From an uncultured Treponema sp. (GTDB lineage Bacteria > Spirochaetota > Spirochaetia > Treponematales > Treponemataceae): DNA of 64,000 nt. The position numbers were made by a program, and so were the translations under genes. The stretch spans positions 1-64,000 of the forward strand of contig CAMWTK010000002.1 in NCBI GenBank assembly GCA_947177175.1, given 5' to 3'. Positions 35,495-45,975 of the stretch are shown here, piece after piece (the first letter of the stretch is position 1; every line of letters begins with the position of its first letter). Below the pieces are notes generated by a model, which was given only the letters and a program-made list of their open reading frames with translations, had not been told where the DNA came from and did no database searches.

Positions 35495-36904
35495 TTATGC
35501 CCCAAAATAGCGCAGCGCGTTGCCGAACGAAATGTCCTTGACCATTTTGGTGAGGCGTTCCATATCCTCAGGATATTCGCCGTTTTCCACCCAGCCGCCG
35601 ATGACGTTGCAGAGAATGCGGCGGAAATATTCGTGGCGCGAGTACGACAGGAAACTGCGGCTGTCGGTGAGCATGCCAACGAACGCGGGAATCATGCCGA
35701 GGTTGCCGAGCACTTTTATCTGCTGTTCCATGCCGTCGCGGTGATCGCAGAACCACCAGCCGGAGCCGAGCTGCACGCGGCCTTTAATGCCGCCGCCCTG
35801 GAAGCAGCCCATAATCGTGCCGATCGAATAATAATCCTTGGGATTGAGCGTGTACAGAATCGTCTTGGGCAGCCCGCCGTTCTCTTCAATCAGGTTGAGC
35901 AGGGCGGCAAGGTTTTCCGCGAGCGGCTTGTCATGGCTGCCGTCAAAGCCCGTGTCAGGGCCGAGCTTCTTGAACATCGCCTTGTTGTTGTCGCGGATTG
36001 CGTTCATGTGCCACTGCATGACAACATTCTTCTTTGCATATTCGCGTCCGAGCGCGAGCAGGATTTTCGTCTTGTACGCTTCTGCCTCCGCTTCGCTCAC
36101 CGCCTCGCCGGAAAGCGCCTTTTTGACCACCGCGTCAATTTCTTTGTCGCTCGCAATTTTGAACGGCGGGTATTCCAGCGCGTGGTCGGAAGCGCGGCAG
36201 CCGTTTTCAATGAAGAAATCAAGCCGCTTGATCAGCGCGGCGATAACATCGTCCGAAGTCTGAATGTCAATGCCGCTCACTTCGGAAAGTTTTTTGATGT
36301 ACGCGGGATAGGTGGGAAGGTTGATGTTGATTGCCTTGTCCGGGCGATACGACGGGCGCACTTTGGTGTCAATCGTGCCGATCGGTGCCGTGCCCGCCGC
36401 AATCGCCTTGTGGTATTCAAGCGAATCCGCCGGATCGTCTGTCGTGCCGACTGCGTACACGTGGAAATTCTTGAAAATACCCTTGACGCTCAAATCGTCG
36501 CCTTTGAGCAGCTCGTTCGCCGCCTTATAAATCTCCGGCGCACTTTTGACCGTGAGCGGCTCGTCAATGCCGAAATACCGCTGAAGCTCCAAATGCGTCC
36601 AATGGTACAGCGGATTTCCGATCAGGTTTTCAATCGTTTCTGCCCAGCGCACGAATTTCTCATACGGCTCTGCGTCGCCTGTGATATACTTTTCGTCAAT
36701 GCCATACGTGCGCATCTGCCGCCATTTGTAATGGTCGCCGCCCAGCCAGATGTCCGTAATCGAGCTGAACTTCTTGTTCTGGGCAATCTGCTCCGGCGGC
36801 AAGTGGCAGTGGTAGTCCCACAGCGGCTCGTCCTTGCACGCCTCAAACAGTTTCTGCGCGGTCTTTGTTTCCAAAAGGAAATTCTTGTCCATAAATTTCT
36901 TCAT
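35495..36904 (-). CDS. uxaC: glucuronate isomerase
   Basis: MDKNFLLETKTAQKLFEACKDEPLWDYHCHLPPEQIAQNKKFSSITDIWLGGDHYKWR. Confidence 0.95.
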   Translation of the reverse strand: MKKFMDKNFLLETKTAQKLFEACKDEPLWDYHCHLPPEQIAQNKKFSSITDIWLGGDHYKWRQMRTYGIDEKYITGDAEPYEKFVRWAETIENLIGNPLYHWTHLELQRYFGIDEPLTVKSAPEIYKAANELLKGDDLSVKGIFKNFHVYAVGTTDDPADSLEYHKAIAAGTAPIGTIDTKVRPSYRPDKAININLPTYPAYIKKLSEVSGIDIQTSDDVIAALIKRLDFFIENGCRASDHALEYPPFKIASDKEIDAVVKKALSGEAVSEAEAEAYKTKILLALGREYAKKNVVMQWHMNAIRDNNKAMFKKLGPDTGFDGSHDKPLAENLAALLNLIEENGGLPKTILYTLNPKDYYSIGTIMGCFQGGGIKGRVQLGSGWWFCDHRDGMEQQIKVLGNLGMIPAFVGMLTDSRSFLSYSRHEYFRRILCNVIGGWVENGEYPEDMERLTKMVKDISFGNALRYFGA

Positions 36905-37071
36905 ATACACTCCATAAGCGTTTGCGCGGAAAACCAAACGCCGTCATTATTGTACCACGAAAACGTCGCTTTGTCTTGTAAAATGATACGGCAGGAAATT
37001 ACTCCGTTGCGTCATTTTTAACTTGACAAAACCTGCCACTTCATCTAGAAATAGAGGCAAGGAGTTTTTTT

Positions 37072-37638
37072 ATGAGAAGTTTTACAACAATCGATTTACA
37101 GTACGCCCACCGATTCTACGGATTCAAGGGCGAAGCGCAGTATCTGCACGGGCACACCGGCATCCTGACCATCGAGGTCGAGGACACAATCGTCGATGGC
37201 GTGAACATGGTGTTTCCCTGCAATGAAATCAAGAAGACGGCGTGGTCGGTCTTGCAGAACTTTGACCACGCGCTCATCCTCCGTGAGGACGACCCGCTGC
37301 TCCCCGCAATCCTCGACGTGTACGAAAAACAGGGAATCAAAAACGGCGCTCCCACCAACAAGCAGAAAGGTCCCGCGTTCAAGACGGAACTCGCGACCGC
37401 CTACCCCGAATGCCGCCTGGTCGTCACCAAGGAAACGATGACCGTCGAGGGCATGATTAAAATCGTCTACGACTTACTGAAAGACAAGCTGAACATCGCC
37501 AAGCTCACGTTCACGAGCGGCGTAAACGGCGCGTCCCAGACCTACGAGCCGAAAAACGACATCGACCGCTGTCCCCTCTGCGGCATCGCCCTGAACGAAA
37601 ACGGCGTCTGCCCCAAGTGCGGGTACAAAAAACCGTAA
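37072..37638 (+). CDS. 6-pyruvoyl-tetrahydropterin synthase / QueD family protein with C-terminal zinc ribbon
   Basis: AHRFYGFKGEAQYLHGHTGILTIEVED; C-terminal RCPLCGIALNENGVCPKCGYKKP. Confidence 0.85.
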   Translation: MRSFTTIDLQYAHRFYGFKGEAQYLHGHTGILTIEVEDTIVDGVNMVFPCNEIKKTAWSVLQNFDHALILREDDPLLPAILDVYEKQGIKNGAPTNKQKGPAFKTELATAYPECRLVVTKETMTVEGMIKIVYDLLKDKLNIAKLTFTSGVNGASQTYEPKNDIDRCPLCGIALNENGVCPKCGYKKP

Positions 37639-37646
37639 GCAAGCAA

Positions 37647-37672
37647 AAAAGGCTCTGAAATAGAGCCTTTTT
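37647..37672 (+). terminator. intrinsic terminator
   Basis: AAAAGGCTCT-gaaat-AGAGCCTTTTT. Confidence 0.85.
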
Positions 37673-37746
37673 GTCGCCACAATCGCGCCCCGCAATGCGA
37701 ACTGCCGCAAGCGGGGCGGGAGTTATGTATTTGCCTTAATCATCGC

Positions 37747-38226
37747 CTACAGCGGCTTGCCGTCGAGCGATTTTTCGGTCAGTGTGCCGTTGCGGTATAC
37801 GAGTTTGAGCGAAAAAAACGGCGCGTTGTTTTGCAGTAGGCGAAAAAAAATCTTGTCGCCTTCCCACAGGTTAAGCGAATCAACGGCGACAATCGGTATC
37901 CATTCGAGCGTTCCTTCGTCGCAGTCAATCAGGCTGCCGGTGAATTCCGTGGCGGTGTAGAGACACATATATTCGGCGGGGTCGTTATCAGAAATGAACG
38001 TGACGATTCCGCGGAAATGCCATTTTGTGAGCGTCAGCCCGGTCTCTTCTTTTACCTCGCGCAGCAGGCAGTCTTCGGGGCTTTCTCCCGGCTCAAAATG
38101 TCCGCCCACGCCAATCCATTTGTCGCGGTTCACGTCGTTCTTTTTGGTCATGCGGTGAAGCATGAGATAGCAGTCGTCTTTCTGGATATAGCAGAGCGTG
38201 GTCAGCGGTGATTTTTTCGTGTCCAT
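37747..38226 (-). CDS. NUDIX hydrolase (MutT-like)
   Basis: Nudix box GGHFEPGESPEDCLLREVKEETGL. Confidence 0.9.
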   Translation of the reverse strand: MDTKKSPLTTLCYIQKDDCYLMLHRMTKKNDVNRDKWIGVGGHFEPGESPEDCLLREVKEETGLTLTKWHFRGIVTFISDNDPAEYMCLYTATEFTGSLIDCDEGTLEWIPIVAVDSLNLWEGDKIFFRLLQNNAPFFSLKLVYRNGTLTEKSLDGKPL

Positions 38227-38349
38227 GTGATTATTTTTGGCGAAAGCGATTTTTGTGTCAAGCGCAAAAATACCCGCGCCTTGCACCTAGTCAGACACGC
38301 CTTTTTATAGTATAATAAACATTACATTCACATGATGGGGAAGTGAAAC

Positions 38350-39141
38350 ATGAATACACCATTAGAGATTGCTGACATATATATTATGGTCGGCGATGGC
38401 AAGACGACCCAGCGGTTGTGGAAGCTGTTCTTGCTTGGATTCCTTGCGGGCGCGTATATCGGATTGGGCGCGTTGGCAAGCCAGATTGTATCTTGTGGCA
38501 TAGAAACGCCGGCCGCCGCTCGTTTGCTGAGCGCGCTCGTGTTTCCCATCGGTCTGGTAATGATTATCATTGCGGGCGGCGAGTTGTTTACGGGAAACTG
38601 TCTTATCTTTATTTCGGTGCTTTCCAAAAACACGTATCTTTCGGCAATGTTGCGCACTTGGCTCGTTGTTTTCTTGGGAAACTTTATGGGCTCAGTGTTT
38701 ATCGCGTTGATGGTGAATTTCGGGCACGTGCTCACATTGTTTGACGGCGCATTGGCAAGATCGGTCGTGGCGACGGCAACGGCAAAAGTGGATATTCCGT
38801 TTACCGACGCGCTGATAAAAGGTACGCTCTGCAACTTTATGGTGTGTATCGCCGTGTGGATTTCATTCGCGTCCGATGACATCATGGGAAAGATTTTGGG
38901 CTTGTACCTGCCCATCACACTTTTTGTCGTGTGCGGATTTGAACACTCGATTGCGAATATGTACTTTGTTCCCGCCGGAATTTTTGCACAGCACGTCTAT
39001 AACATTCCGAGCGAAGCCTTGCACTGGGGTTCGTTCCTGCTCAGAAACCTGCTCCCCGTTACGGTCGGCAATATCATCGGCGGTTCAGTGATGGTCGGTA
39101 TGGGCTACTGGCTCATCTATCTGACCGAGCGCGACGACTAA
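38350..39141 (+). CDS. formate/nitrite transporter family protein
   Basis: FLAGAYIGLGALA; GGELFTGNCLI; NFMGSVFIALMV; GFEHSIANMYFVPAGIF. Confidence 0.9.
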   Translation: MNTPLEIADIYIMVGDGKTTQRLWKLFLLGFLAGAYIGLGALASQIVSCGIETPAAARLLSALVFPIGLVMIIIAGGELFTGNCLIFISVLSKNTYLSAMLRTWLVVFLGNFMGSVFIALMVNFGHVLTLFDGALARSVVATATAKVDIPFTDALIKGTLCNFMVCIAVWISFASDDIMGKILGLYLPITLFVVCGFEHSIANMYFVPAGIFAQHVYNIPSEALHWGSFLLRNLLPVTVGNIIGGSVMVGMGYWLIYLTERDD

Positions 39142-39165
39142 TTTCACGTTATCCGCAAAACAAAC

Positions 39166-39199
39166 CGCGCAACGCTGATTCAGCCGTTGCGCGATTTTT
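39166..39199 (+). terminator. intrinsic terminator
   Basis: CGCGCAACG...CGTTGCGCG followed by ATTTTTA. Confidence 0.8.
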
Positions 39200-39214
39200 A
39201 TGTCCGCGTTTAAA
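39195..39214. repeat. 20-bp direct repeat copy 1
   Basis: TTTTTATGTCCGCGTTTAAA, identical at 45956-45975. Confidence 0.9.
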
Positions 39215-39221
39215 CACGTAA

Positions 39222-40409
39222 TCAAGCATTCACATTGCCGCCGAACGCCTCGCAAATCCGCGCAAGGGCATCTTCCAAAATCTTTCGCGGAGTCGCAACG
39301 TTTATGCGCTGGAATTTCTCGCCCTCTTTTCCGAACATCGTTCCTTCGTCAAGCCAGACTTTCGCCTCGTGCAAAATGCGTTCCGAAATCTGCTGGTCGG
39401 TCAGCTCGGTGAATGCGAAAAAATCCAGCCACACAAGATAGGTTCCCTCAGGCTCGTGCACGGTGATTTTCGGGCAGTGCTGCCGCAGATAGTCGCGCAA
39501 AAACTTGATGTTTTTTTGGATATATGACTTTGCCTCGTCAAACCACTGCCCGCCTTGCGAGTATGCGGCGGTGGCGGCGGCAATTCCCATCAGGTTTGGC
39601 TCGTCGTATCCCGTCTGCTCGATGGTGCGGCGGAACTCGCTGCGGATTTTTTCATCTGGAATGATGATGTTTGAGAATTGCAGGCCCGCAAGGTTGAAGG
39701 TCTTGCTCGGCGCGGTGCAGATGATTGCATGCCGAGCCGCCTCAGGCGAAAGCAAGGCATAGACGGTATGATGATTTTCGCCGAACGTGATGTCCGAATG
39801 AATCTCGTCGCTCACGACAAGGACACCGTGCTTGAGACAGATGCCGCTGATTCGTTCAAGTTCCTGCCGCGACCAAACGCGACCGACCGGATTGTGCGGC
39901 GAGCAGAGGATGAACAGCCTCACCTGTTCATCTACGATTTTCCGCTCGAAGTCGTCAAAATCAATCTCGTAGCGTCCGTTTTTTATGACCAGCGGATTGT
40001 TTACCACGCGGCGATTCAATGCCGCAATCGTGTTGGAAAATGGGTAGTACACCGGCCTTTGAATGAGGATGCCGTCACCTTCCTTAGTGAACGCGCGGAT
40101 TGCCGCACTGAGCGCGAACACAACGCCCGGCGTGTTCACGATCCATTCGTCCTTAATGACAAAACCGTGGCGTGTGCAAAACCAATTTTTTACCGCCTCG
40201 TAATACCGCGCGTCTGGGCGGCTGTAGCCGAAAATGCCATGGCGCGCAAAATCGGCGAGTGCGTCTTGGACGCACGGCGCGGTAGGAAAATCCATGTCGG
40301 CGACCCACAGTTTTATTGAATCGGCGGGCTTTTTCCGCGCGGCCGCCACATCGTATTTTATGGCGAATGTGTTGCTGCGGTCGATGATGCTGTCAAAATC
40401 GTATGGCAT
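39222..40409 (-). CDS. MalY/PatB-family aminotransferase (putative C-S lyase)
   Basis: MPYDFDSIIDRSNTFAIKYD; LWVADMDFPTAPCVQDAL; LCSPHNPVGRVWSRQEL; TAPSKTFNLAGLQFSN. Confidence 0.92.
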   Translation of the reverse strand: MPYDFDSIIDRSNTFAIKYDVAAARKKPADSIKLWVADMDFPTAPCVQDALADFARHGIFGYSRPDARYYEAVKNWFCTRHGFVIKDEWIVNTPGVVFALSAAIRAFTKEGDGILIQRPVYYPFSNTIAALNRRVVNNPLVIKNGRYEIDFDDFERKIVDEQVRLFILCSPHNPVGRVWSRQELERISGICLKHGVLVVSDEIHSDITFGENHHTVYALLSPEAARHAIICTAPSKTFNLAGLQFSNIIIPDEKIRSEFRRTIEQTGYDEPNLMGIAAATAAYSQGGQWFDEAKSYIQKNIKFLRDYLRQHCPKITVHEPEGTYLVWLDFFAFTELTDQQISERILHEAKVWLDEGTMFGKEGEKFQRINVATPRKILEDALARICEAFGGNVNA

Positions 40410-40424
40410 ATTTTCTCCTATTTT

Positions 40425-41594
40425 TTATGCGTTCAATGCCTGATGCAAATCGCGAATCAAATCATCCGCGTTTTCGATTCCCACTGAAAGGCGGAGCAGA
40501 TTGGGCGTGATTCCGTTTTTCAGCCGGATTTCTTCGGGCACTTCGGCGTGAGTCTGCGTCACCGGATAGGTGATGAGCGATTCCACCCCGCCCAGGCTTT
40601 CGGCGTACTGGATGAGGCGCACGTTGCCCAAAACAGAAAGGGCGCGTTCTGTCGTGTCGGTCGCAAAGGAAATCATCGCGCCGAATCCTCTTGCCTGTTT
40701 CCGCATGATTTCATATCCCGGATGCTCGCGAAGCCCCGGATACAGCACGTGCACGACATTTTTCTGCGTTTTCAGATACTCCGCGATTTTAAGGGCGTTT
40801 TCCTGCGATTTTTCCATGCGCACTGCGAGCGTCTTTATTCCGCGCAGGACGAGCCAGCTGTCAAACGGCGAAAGCGCGCTTCCCGTCGTCTTGTAAAGAT
40901 AGCGGATTTTCTGCTGAATCTCGTCGTTGTTCGTGACGATGAAGCCTGCCAGCACGTCGTTGTGTCCCGCAAGGTATTTCGTCCCCGAATGAATCACGAC
41001 ATCCGCTCCGAGCGAAAGCGGATTTTGAAAATAAGGCGACATGAACGTGTTGTCAACGATGAGCAGAAGATGGTGCTTTTTTGCGAGCGCGGACATTTTT
41101 GCGATGTCGGTCACGTTCATCATGGGATTGGTGGGTGTCTCAAGGTAGATTGCCTTTGTTTCAGGACGAACGAGCGGCTCTGCGTCCTCGGATGAAAGAT
41201 TCGCGCGTGTGAACGTGATGCCGTTTTTCTTTGACACCGCGTCAAAAAGCCGGATTGTTCCGCCATACAAATCCGAATCCACGATGATGTGGTCGCCGGG
41301 AGAAAAAATCTCCATCAGAAGCGATATTGCCGACATTCCGGTCGATACCGCGACCGCATCCTTTCCGTCCTCCAGCGCACGGACAATTTTTTCAAGCTGC
41401 AATCGCGTGGGATTCTGCATCCGCGAATAATCAAAGCCGGTACTTTTTCCCACGGCCGGATGGGCATACGTGGAAGTCTGGTAAATCGGAAAACTGATCG
41501 CGCCGTAATGGCTACAGTGCGTTATGTCATCGGAAAAAGAATCGTCCTCGTTCTTTTCAAGATGAAGGCATTTTGTCGCAAGTGAAAGTTCCAT
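40425..41594 (-). CDS. trans-sulfuration PLP enzyme (cystathionine gamma-synthase/lyase family)
   Basis: YQTSTYAHP; FDYSRMQNPTRLQLEKIVRALE; HSGTKYLAGHNDVLAG. Confidence 0.92.
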   Translation of the reverse strand: MELSLATKCLHLEKNEDDSFSDDITHCSHYGAISFPIYQTSTYAHPAVGKSTGFDYSRMQNPTRLQLEKIVRALEDGKDAVAVSTGMSAISLLMEIFSPGDHIIVDSDLYGGTIRLFDAVSKKNGITFTRANLSSEDAEPLVRPETKAIYLETPTNPMMNVTDIAKMSALAKKHHLLLIVDNTFMSPYFQNPLSLGADVVIHSGTKYLAGHNDVLAGFIVTNNDEIQQKIRYLYKTTGSALSPFDSWLVLRGIKTLAVRMEKSQENALKIAEYLKTQKNVVHVLYPGLREHPGYEIMRKQARGFGAMISFATDTTERALSVLGNVRLIQYAESLGGVESLITYPVTQTHAEVPEEIRLKNGITPNLLRLSVGIENADDLIRDLHQALNA

Positions 41595-41642
41595 ATATCC
41601 TACCTTGTCTTATAATGTGAAGTTTTGGAAAAACAGCCATCC

Positions 41643-42395
41643 CTAAATGACGTATTCCGGCGTTTTGAGTATGCGCTGCAAGAATTTCTTGGTGCGCTCC
41701 TCTTTGGGACGGTTGAAAATCTGTGAGGGCGAGCCTTTTTCCACGACAATGCCGCCGTCCATGAACACCACCTGCGAGGCAGCCTCCTCTGCAAAACTCA
41801 TCTCGTGCGTCACGACAATCATCGTCGTGCCTTCTTTCGCGAGTTCCTTGATGACGTTCAGCACCTCGCCCACGAGTTCCGGGTCAAGCGCGCTGGTCGG
41901 CTCATCGAACAGCACCACATCGGGATTCGGGGCAACGGCGCGCGCTATGCCCACGCGCTGCTGCTGGCCGCCGGAAAGTTCGGACGGATAATAGTTCATG
42001 CGGTCAAGAAGCCCCACTTTTTCCAACGCGCGCTCCGCGGTCTCTCGCGCTGTGTCCCGGGGAATTTTCCGTGCCGTCACAAGCCCTTCCATCACGTTCT
42101 CAAGCGCGGTCTTGTTCGCGAACAGATTGTAATTCTGATAGACAAAGCCTGTCTTGCGGCGAACGTTCAGAATCGTCTTTTTGTTCGCATGGGCAAGCGG
42201 CGTTTTTATGTCGTCAAATGCAAGCTCGCCCGAATCGGCAGTCTCAAGAAAATCAATCGTGCGCAGGAGCGTTGTCTTTCCCGACCCGGACGGCCCGAGG
42301 ATGACGACCACATCGCCTTTCTCCACGGTCAAATCCACGCCTTTGAGAATCTCGTTTTTCCCGAATGACTTGTGCACGTTTGTTACTTTCAGCAT
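41643..42395 (-). CDS. amino-acid ABC transporter ATP-binding protein
   Basis: Walker [51 protein letters not shown]. Confidence 0.94.
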   Translation of the reverse strand: MLKVTNVHKSFGKNEILKGVDLTVEKGDVVVILGPSGSGKTTLLRTIDFLETADSGELAFDDIKTPLAHANKKTILNVRRKTGFVYQNYNLFANKTALENVMEGLVTARKIPRDTARETAERALEKVGLLDRMNYYPSELSGGQQQRVGIARAVAPNPDVVLFDEPTSALDPELVGEVLNVIKELAKEGTTMIVVTHEMSFAEEAASQVVFMDGGIVVEKGSPSQIFNRPKEERTKKFLQRILKTPEYVI

Positions 42396-42421
42396 ATTTT
42401 CTCCTTGATGAAAATTCCGTG

Positions 42422-43198
42422 TTACTGTTTTGCGGGCGCGGCAAGCGATGTGCGGCGCAACGGCGGAAATCGGCGCGTCTCCCCGGCAGCGGCGGAATGG
42501 CTGCCCGTCTTGAAAACGGAAGCCCGCTTTTCCCACCGTTTGAACAGTTGCTGCACGACGGAGCAGATAATGATATAGATGATGAATATATCAAGATACG
42601 CCTCGATATAATTGTAGCCGAACGAAGCCTCGATTTTTGCGACGGCGGTAACATCCTTCACCGTCATCATGAACGCGAGCGACGTGTTCTTTATGAGATT
42701 CACCGTGGCGTTGCAAAGATTCGGCAGCGCGGCCACCAGCGCCTGCGGAATGATAATCCTGCGGAATGTCTGCGCGTAGGTGAGACCGCTGGTGTAGCCC
42801 GCCTCAAGCTGGCCTTTGTTTATCGTCAACAACGCGGAGCGGAACACTTCGGAAAGAAGAGCCGCCATGCTCAACGAAAAAACGCCGAACGCGTAGAAAA
42901 TCGGATTGAGCGCGAAAATGTCGATACTGCTGCCAGTTTTTTTGAAGAACGCATTGAGCGCAGAAGGCACGAGCGAATAAATCACCAAAATCTGCAACAC
43001 GACCGGCGTTCCGCGTATGAGCGAGACATACACCGAGCAAATCTGACTGAGCACTTTGATTTTGTGAATCCGCGCAAGGGCAATCAAAAAGCCGAGTACG
43101 ACTCCAACCGCGAGCGACACCGCCGTGATTAAAAGCGTCGTGGGAACAGCCTTCCAAAGCGCAAGGAACGTCCTCAAGAAAAACGAAAGGTCAAACAT
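42422..43198 (-). CDS. amino-acid ABC transporter permease
   Basis: [41 protein letters not shown]. Confidence 0.92.
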   Translation of the reverse strand: MFDLSFFLRTFLALWKAVPTTLLITAVSLAVGVVLGFLIALARIHKIKVLSQICSVYVSLIRGTPVVLQILVIYSLVPSALNAFFKKTGSSIDIFALNPIFYAFGVFSLSMAALLSEVFRSALLTINKGQLEAGYTSGLTYAQTFRRIIIPQALVAALPNLCNATVNLIKNTSLAFMMTVKDVTAVAKIEASFGYNYIEAYLDIFIIYIIICSVVQQLFKRWEKRASVFKTGSHSAAAGETRRFPPLRRTSLAAPAKQ

Positions 43199-43211
43199 AT
43201 CCACTCCTTTC

Positions 43212-43913
43212 TTATAGTGATTTTCTGCCCTTTGAAAAACGCCTCTCAAATCTCTTGAACAACTGCTCAAGCAGAAGCGTCAACGTCCAGTAAATGATTG
43301 CCTGCGAGATGTACGTCTCAAGCGCGTATGCTCCGTAATTCATGCTGATAAGCAGATTTCCCTTGCCCATCACGTCTATCAGCCCGATTGTGAACGCGAG
43401 CGAGCCTTCTTTCAAAAGCGCAATCATGCTGTTCCCAAGATTCGGAATTGAGACGACGAACGCCTGTGGCAGCAGAATCCGCAAAAAAGCCTGTTCCTCC
43501 GTCAGCCCGGATGTGAGAGCCGCCTCGCGCTGCCCCGCCGGAACGGCAAGGTAACTCGCCCGCATTATTTCCGCCATGTTCGCGCTGAAAAGCAAGCCGA
43601 GCGCGGCAATCACGTAGAAGCCCTTCGCCCAGTCGTTGATGTCTACGTGGAACAACGCCCAAAACAGATTGGGAAGCCCGTAGAAAATCATGAACAGCAT
43701 GACGATTGACGGCGTACAGCGGAACGCATTTATGATGAATCCCGCCGTGCGCCGCTTCCATGCGCGTTTTGAAAGCCTCGCCCTGGCAAGAAAGAAGCCG
43801 AGCACAATCCCCACAAGCATCGTTCCAAAAAGGATTTCAAACGTCACTAAAAGGTACGGCAGCAATGTCGGAATGCATTCTATTATTTTTGCTGGATAAA
43901 ACGGTCTATCCAT
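43212..43913 (-). CDS. amino-acid ABC transporter permease
   Basis: NAFRCTPSIVMLFMIFYGLP; EAALTSGLTEEQAFLRILLPQAF. Confidence 0.92.
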   Translation of the reverse strand: MDRPFYPAKIIECIPTLLPYLLVTFEILFGTMLVGIVLGFFLARARLSKRAWKRRTAGFIINAFRCTPSIVMLFMIFYGLPNLFWALFHVDINDWAKGFYVIAALGLLFSANMAEIMRASYLAVPAGQREAALTSGLTEEQAFLRILLPQAFVVSIPNLGNSMIALLKEGSLAFTIGLIDVMGKGNLLISMNYGAYALETYISQAIIYWTLTLLLEQLFKRFERRFSKGRKSL

Positions 43914-43971
43914 CGCCGCCTCCTTTTGCGTGTTGAACATTGCCGCGACATCTTGGCGGCAATGTTCGGCT

Positions 43972-44814
43972 TTAGTCCAAAAGCGCGGAAATATCCTCGC
44001 CAAAATATTTGATTGCCAAAGCCGAAATCGTTCTGTCGGCCTGAAGTTTTTCAATCGCCGTGTCGTATGCGTCCGCGAATTGCTGATGCTTTTTGTTGAA
44101 CAACGGCCAGGTGGGAATTCCCCTGTACGGAATGTAGGTCAGCTTATCTTTATAGTCCGCGTAAGGTGCGCCGTCCGCAAGCACATTGTTTTGAAACGAA
44201 AGTTTTATGTCAACATAGGCATCGTAGCGGCCTTCGTTCACCCAAATGTATCCGTCGGACGCGCCGAACTGGTCGCCCGCAATCAGGTTGATTTTCGCGT
44301 CGGGATTGGCGGCTTTGTTGTAGTCGTCGATGACCGTGTACTGCGCGTTGCTCGCACCGATTGGAACAAGTTTTCCCGAATACCGTGCAAAAGACGGCAG
44401 GTCGATAATTTGGTCGGCATTTTCACTCCTGATGACGATTCCGATGATGCTCGCGCCAATCGGATTTTTGGGGAAAACGTATTTCTGTTTGCGTTCCTCG
44501 GTGACCCAAACGCCCTTTGTTCCCACGTCGTATTTTCCTTGCAGCACGCCGATGAGCAAATCGTCGTCCGAAGTCGGATAATATTCGAACTCGTACTGCG
44601 GAAGAAGTTTGTCCACTTCTTTGAGGACTGCCACTTCAAATCCGTCCGATTCGCCCGCGTCGTTCACGAAATCATACGGCACGTAATAATTTGTGTGCGC
44701 CACGCGGATTTTCTGAACCGCCGCTTCGCCGCCATCCTTTTTCTTGTTGCAGCCGACTGCCAAAACCGACAGAACCGCCGCACCGATTAAACCAAACGCA
44801 TAATTCTTTTTCAT
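43972..44814 (-). CDS. amino-acid ABC transporter substrate-binding lipoprotein
   Basis: Lipobox VLAVGC; SBP_bac_3-like PYDFVNDAGESDGFEVAVLKEV. Confidence 0.9.
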   Translation of the reverse strand: MKKNYAFGLIGAAVLSVLAVGCNKKKDGGEAAVQKIRVAHTNYYVPYDFVNDAGESDGFEVAVLKEVDKLLPQYEFEYYPTSDDDLLIGVLQGKYDVGTKGVWVTEERKQKYVFPKNPIGASIIGIVIRSENADQIIDLPSFARYSGKLVPIGASNAQYTVIDDYNKAANPDAKINLIAGDQFGASDGYIWVNEGRYDAYVDIKLSFQNNVLADGAPYADYKDKLTYIPYRGIPTWPLFNKKHQQFADAYDTAIEKLQADRTISALAIKYFGEDISALLD

Positions 44815-44850
44815 TTTTTTTCTCCTATTTCTATAATTTAATTTTGATGA

Positions 44851-45837
44851 TTATCTTGCGGCCTCGCGCACCCACTCAAGCCGCTCGAACGGAATGTCCT
44901 TCGGGACGGTGCAGTCCGCGCCAAGGATGATGCCAGTCCTGCCCGCCTCGGCAATCAGCCTTTTCGTCTCGGCCTGAACTTCTTCCTTTGTCCCTTTGTA
45001 CAGAACGCCGTCTTTTGTGTGCTCAAATCCGCCTATGACAGGCTTTCCGCCGAAAATCTTCTTGCCTTCCGCGAGCGTAACGCCCTCAACCACGGAGGCG
45101 AAATTCACCACCGCTGCAGGATAGTGTACGAACAGCGAAAGATAGTTCCGCGCGCCCGCATAGCCGCACACGTGCAGAATATTCGTACCGCCCGCCGCGT
45201 TGGCCGCCGTAAGAACCGCAAGCTCCGTCGGAGCGACGACCTCGCCGTACAAGGCTGCGTCCACGCTCGCATCCTGAATTGTCTGCACGCTCAGGTAAAT
45301 GCCGTCCGCACCGCCTTCGGAAATGACCGCCCGCGCAAGCAACGCCGTATTCTGCGCAAGAACCGCAAGCACCTGAATGACCGCGCCTTTATCCTCTTTG
45401 ATGAACGCGGCAAGTTTTTTGTCTCCGCCGACCGCCCACTTGAACGCCGTAGCCGGAGCGAACACGTTGTAAAACGTAAGCACCTCGCTACCGAAATCGG
45501 AAGTCAGCTCTTTCACCAGCGAAACCTGATCGCGAATCCATTTGTCGTCGGCCGCGATGGGTTTTATATTTCGCAAATCTTTCGCGCTTGCCGCCTTTTT
45601 CAGAAGCGCGGCTGTCTCAGGCTCAAAGAAATAGCCGTCGCTCATCAGTTTTACAAAATCGGGCTTGAAAGTCCGCACAAAATTTTTGTGTCCGCTGATA
45701 TTCTGCTCCCTCATTTCGGGAACATCATACGCAAGGCGAAGTTCGTCCTGCGTGTAATGAAACCAAAATCCCACTGGCACCCTGCTTGTCGGCTTGTTGC
45801 TGAATGCAGCCAACACAAGGTCTCTTTTTTCTGACAT
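44851..45837 (-). CDS. uroporphyrinogen decarboxylase-family (methyltransferase-like) protein
   Basis: RVPVGFWFHY; FKPDFVKLMSDGYF; LHVCGYAG; GGKPVIGGFEHT; GIILGADCTVPKDIP. Confidence 0.82.
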   Translation of the reverse strand: MSEKRDLVLAAFSNKPTSRVPVGFWFHYTQDELRLAYDVPEMREQNISGHKNFVRTFKPDFVKLMSDGYFFEPETAALLKKAASAKDLRNIKPIAADDKWIRDQVSLVKELTSDFGSEVLTFYNVFAPATAFKWAVGGDKKLAAFIKEDKGAVIQVLAVLAQNTALLARAVISEGGADGIYLSVQTIQDASVDAALYGEVVAPTELAVLTAANAAGGTNILHVCGYAGARNYLSLFVHYPAAVVNFASVVEGVTLAEGKKIFGGKPVIGGFEHTKDGVLYKGTKEEVQAETKRLIAEAGRTGIILGADCTVPKDIPFERLEWVREAAR

Positions 45838-45955
45838 AATATGCCCCTTATTTTATATTCCCTATCGGAAAACTAGGATTTATAAGTGTATACATCTTAT
45901 AGCCTATTTAGTCAATAGGATTTGCGATTTTTTTTTAGTTTTTTTACAAAAGTGG

Positions 45956-45975
45956 TTTTTATGTCCGCGTTTAAA
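45956..45975. repeat. 20-bp direct repeat copy 2
   Basis: TTTTTATGTCCGCGTTTAAA, identical at 39195-39214. Confidence 0.9.

Noticed and set aside
35462-37021. 519-aa plus ORF
   Set aside because: Antisense to uxaC, no domain signal
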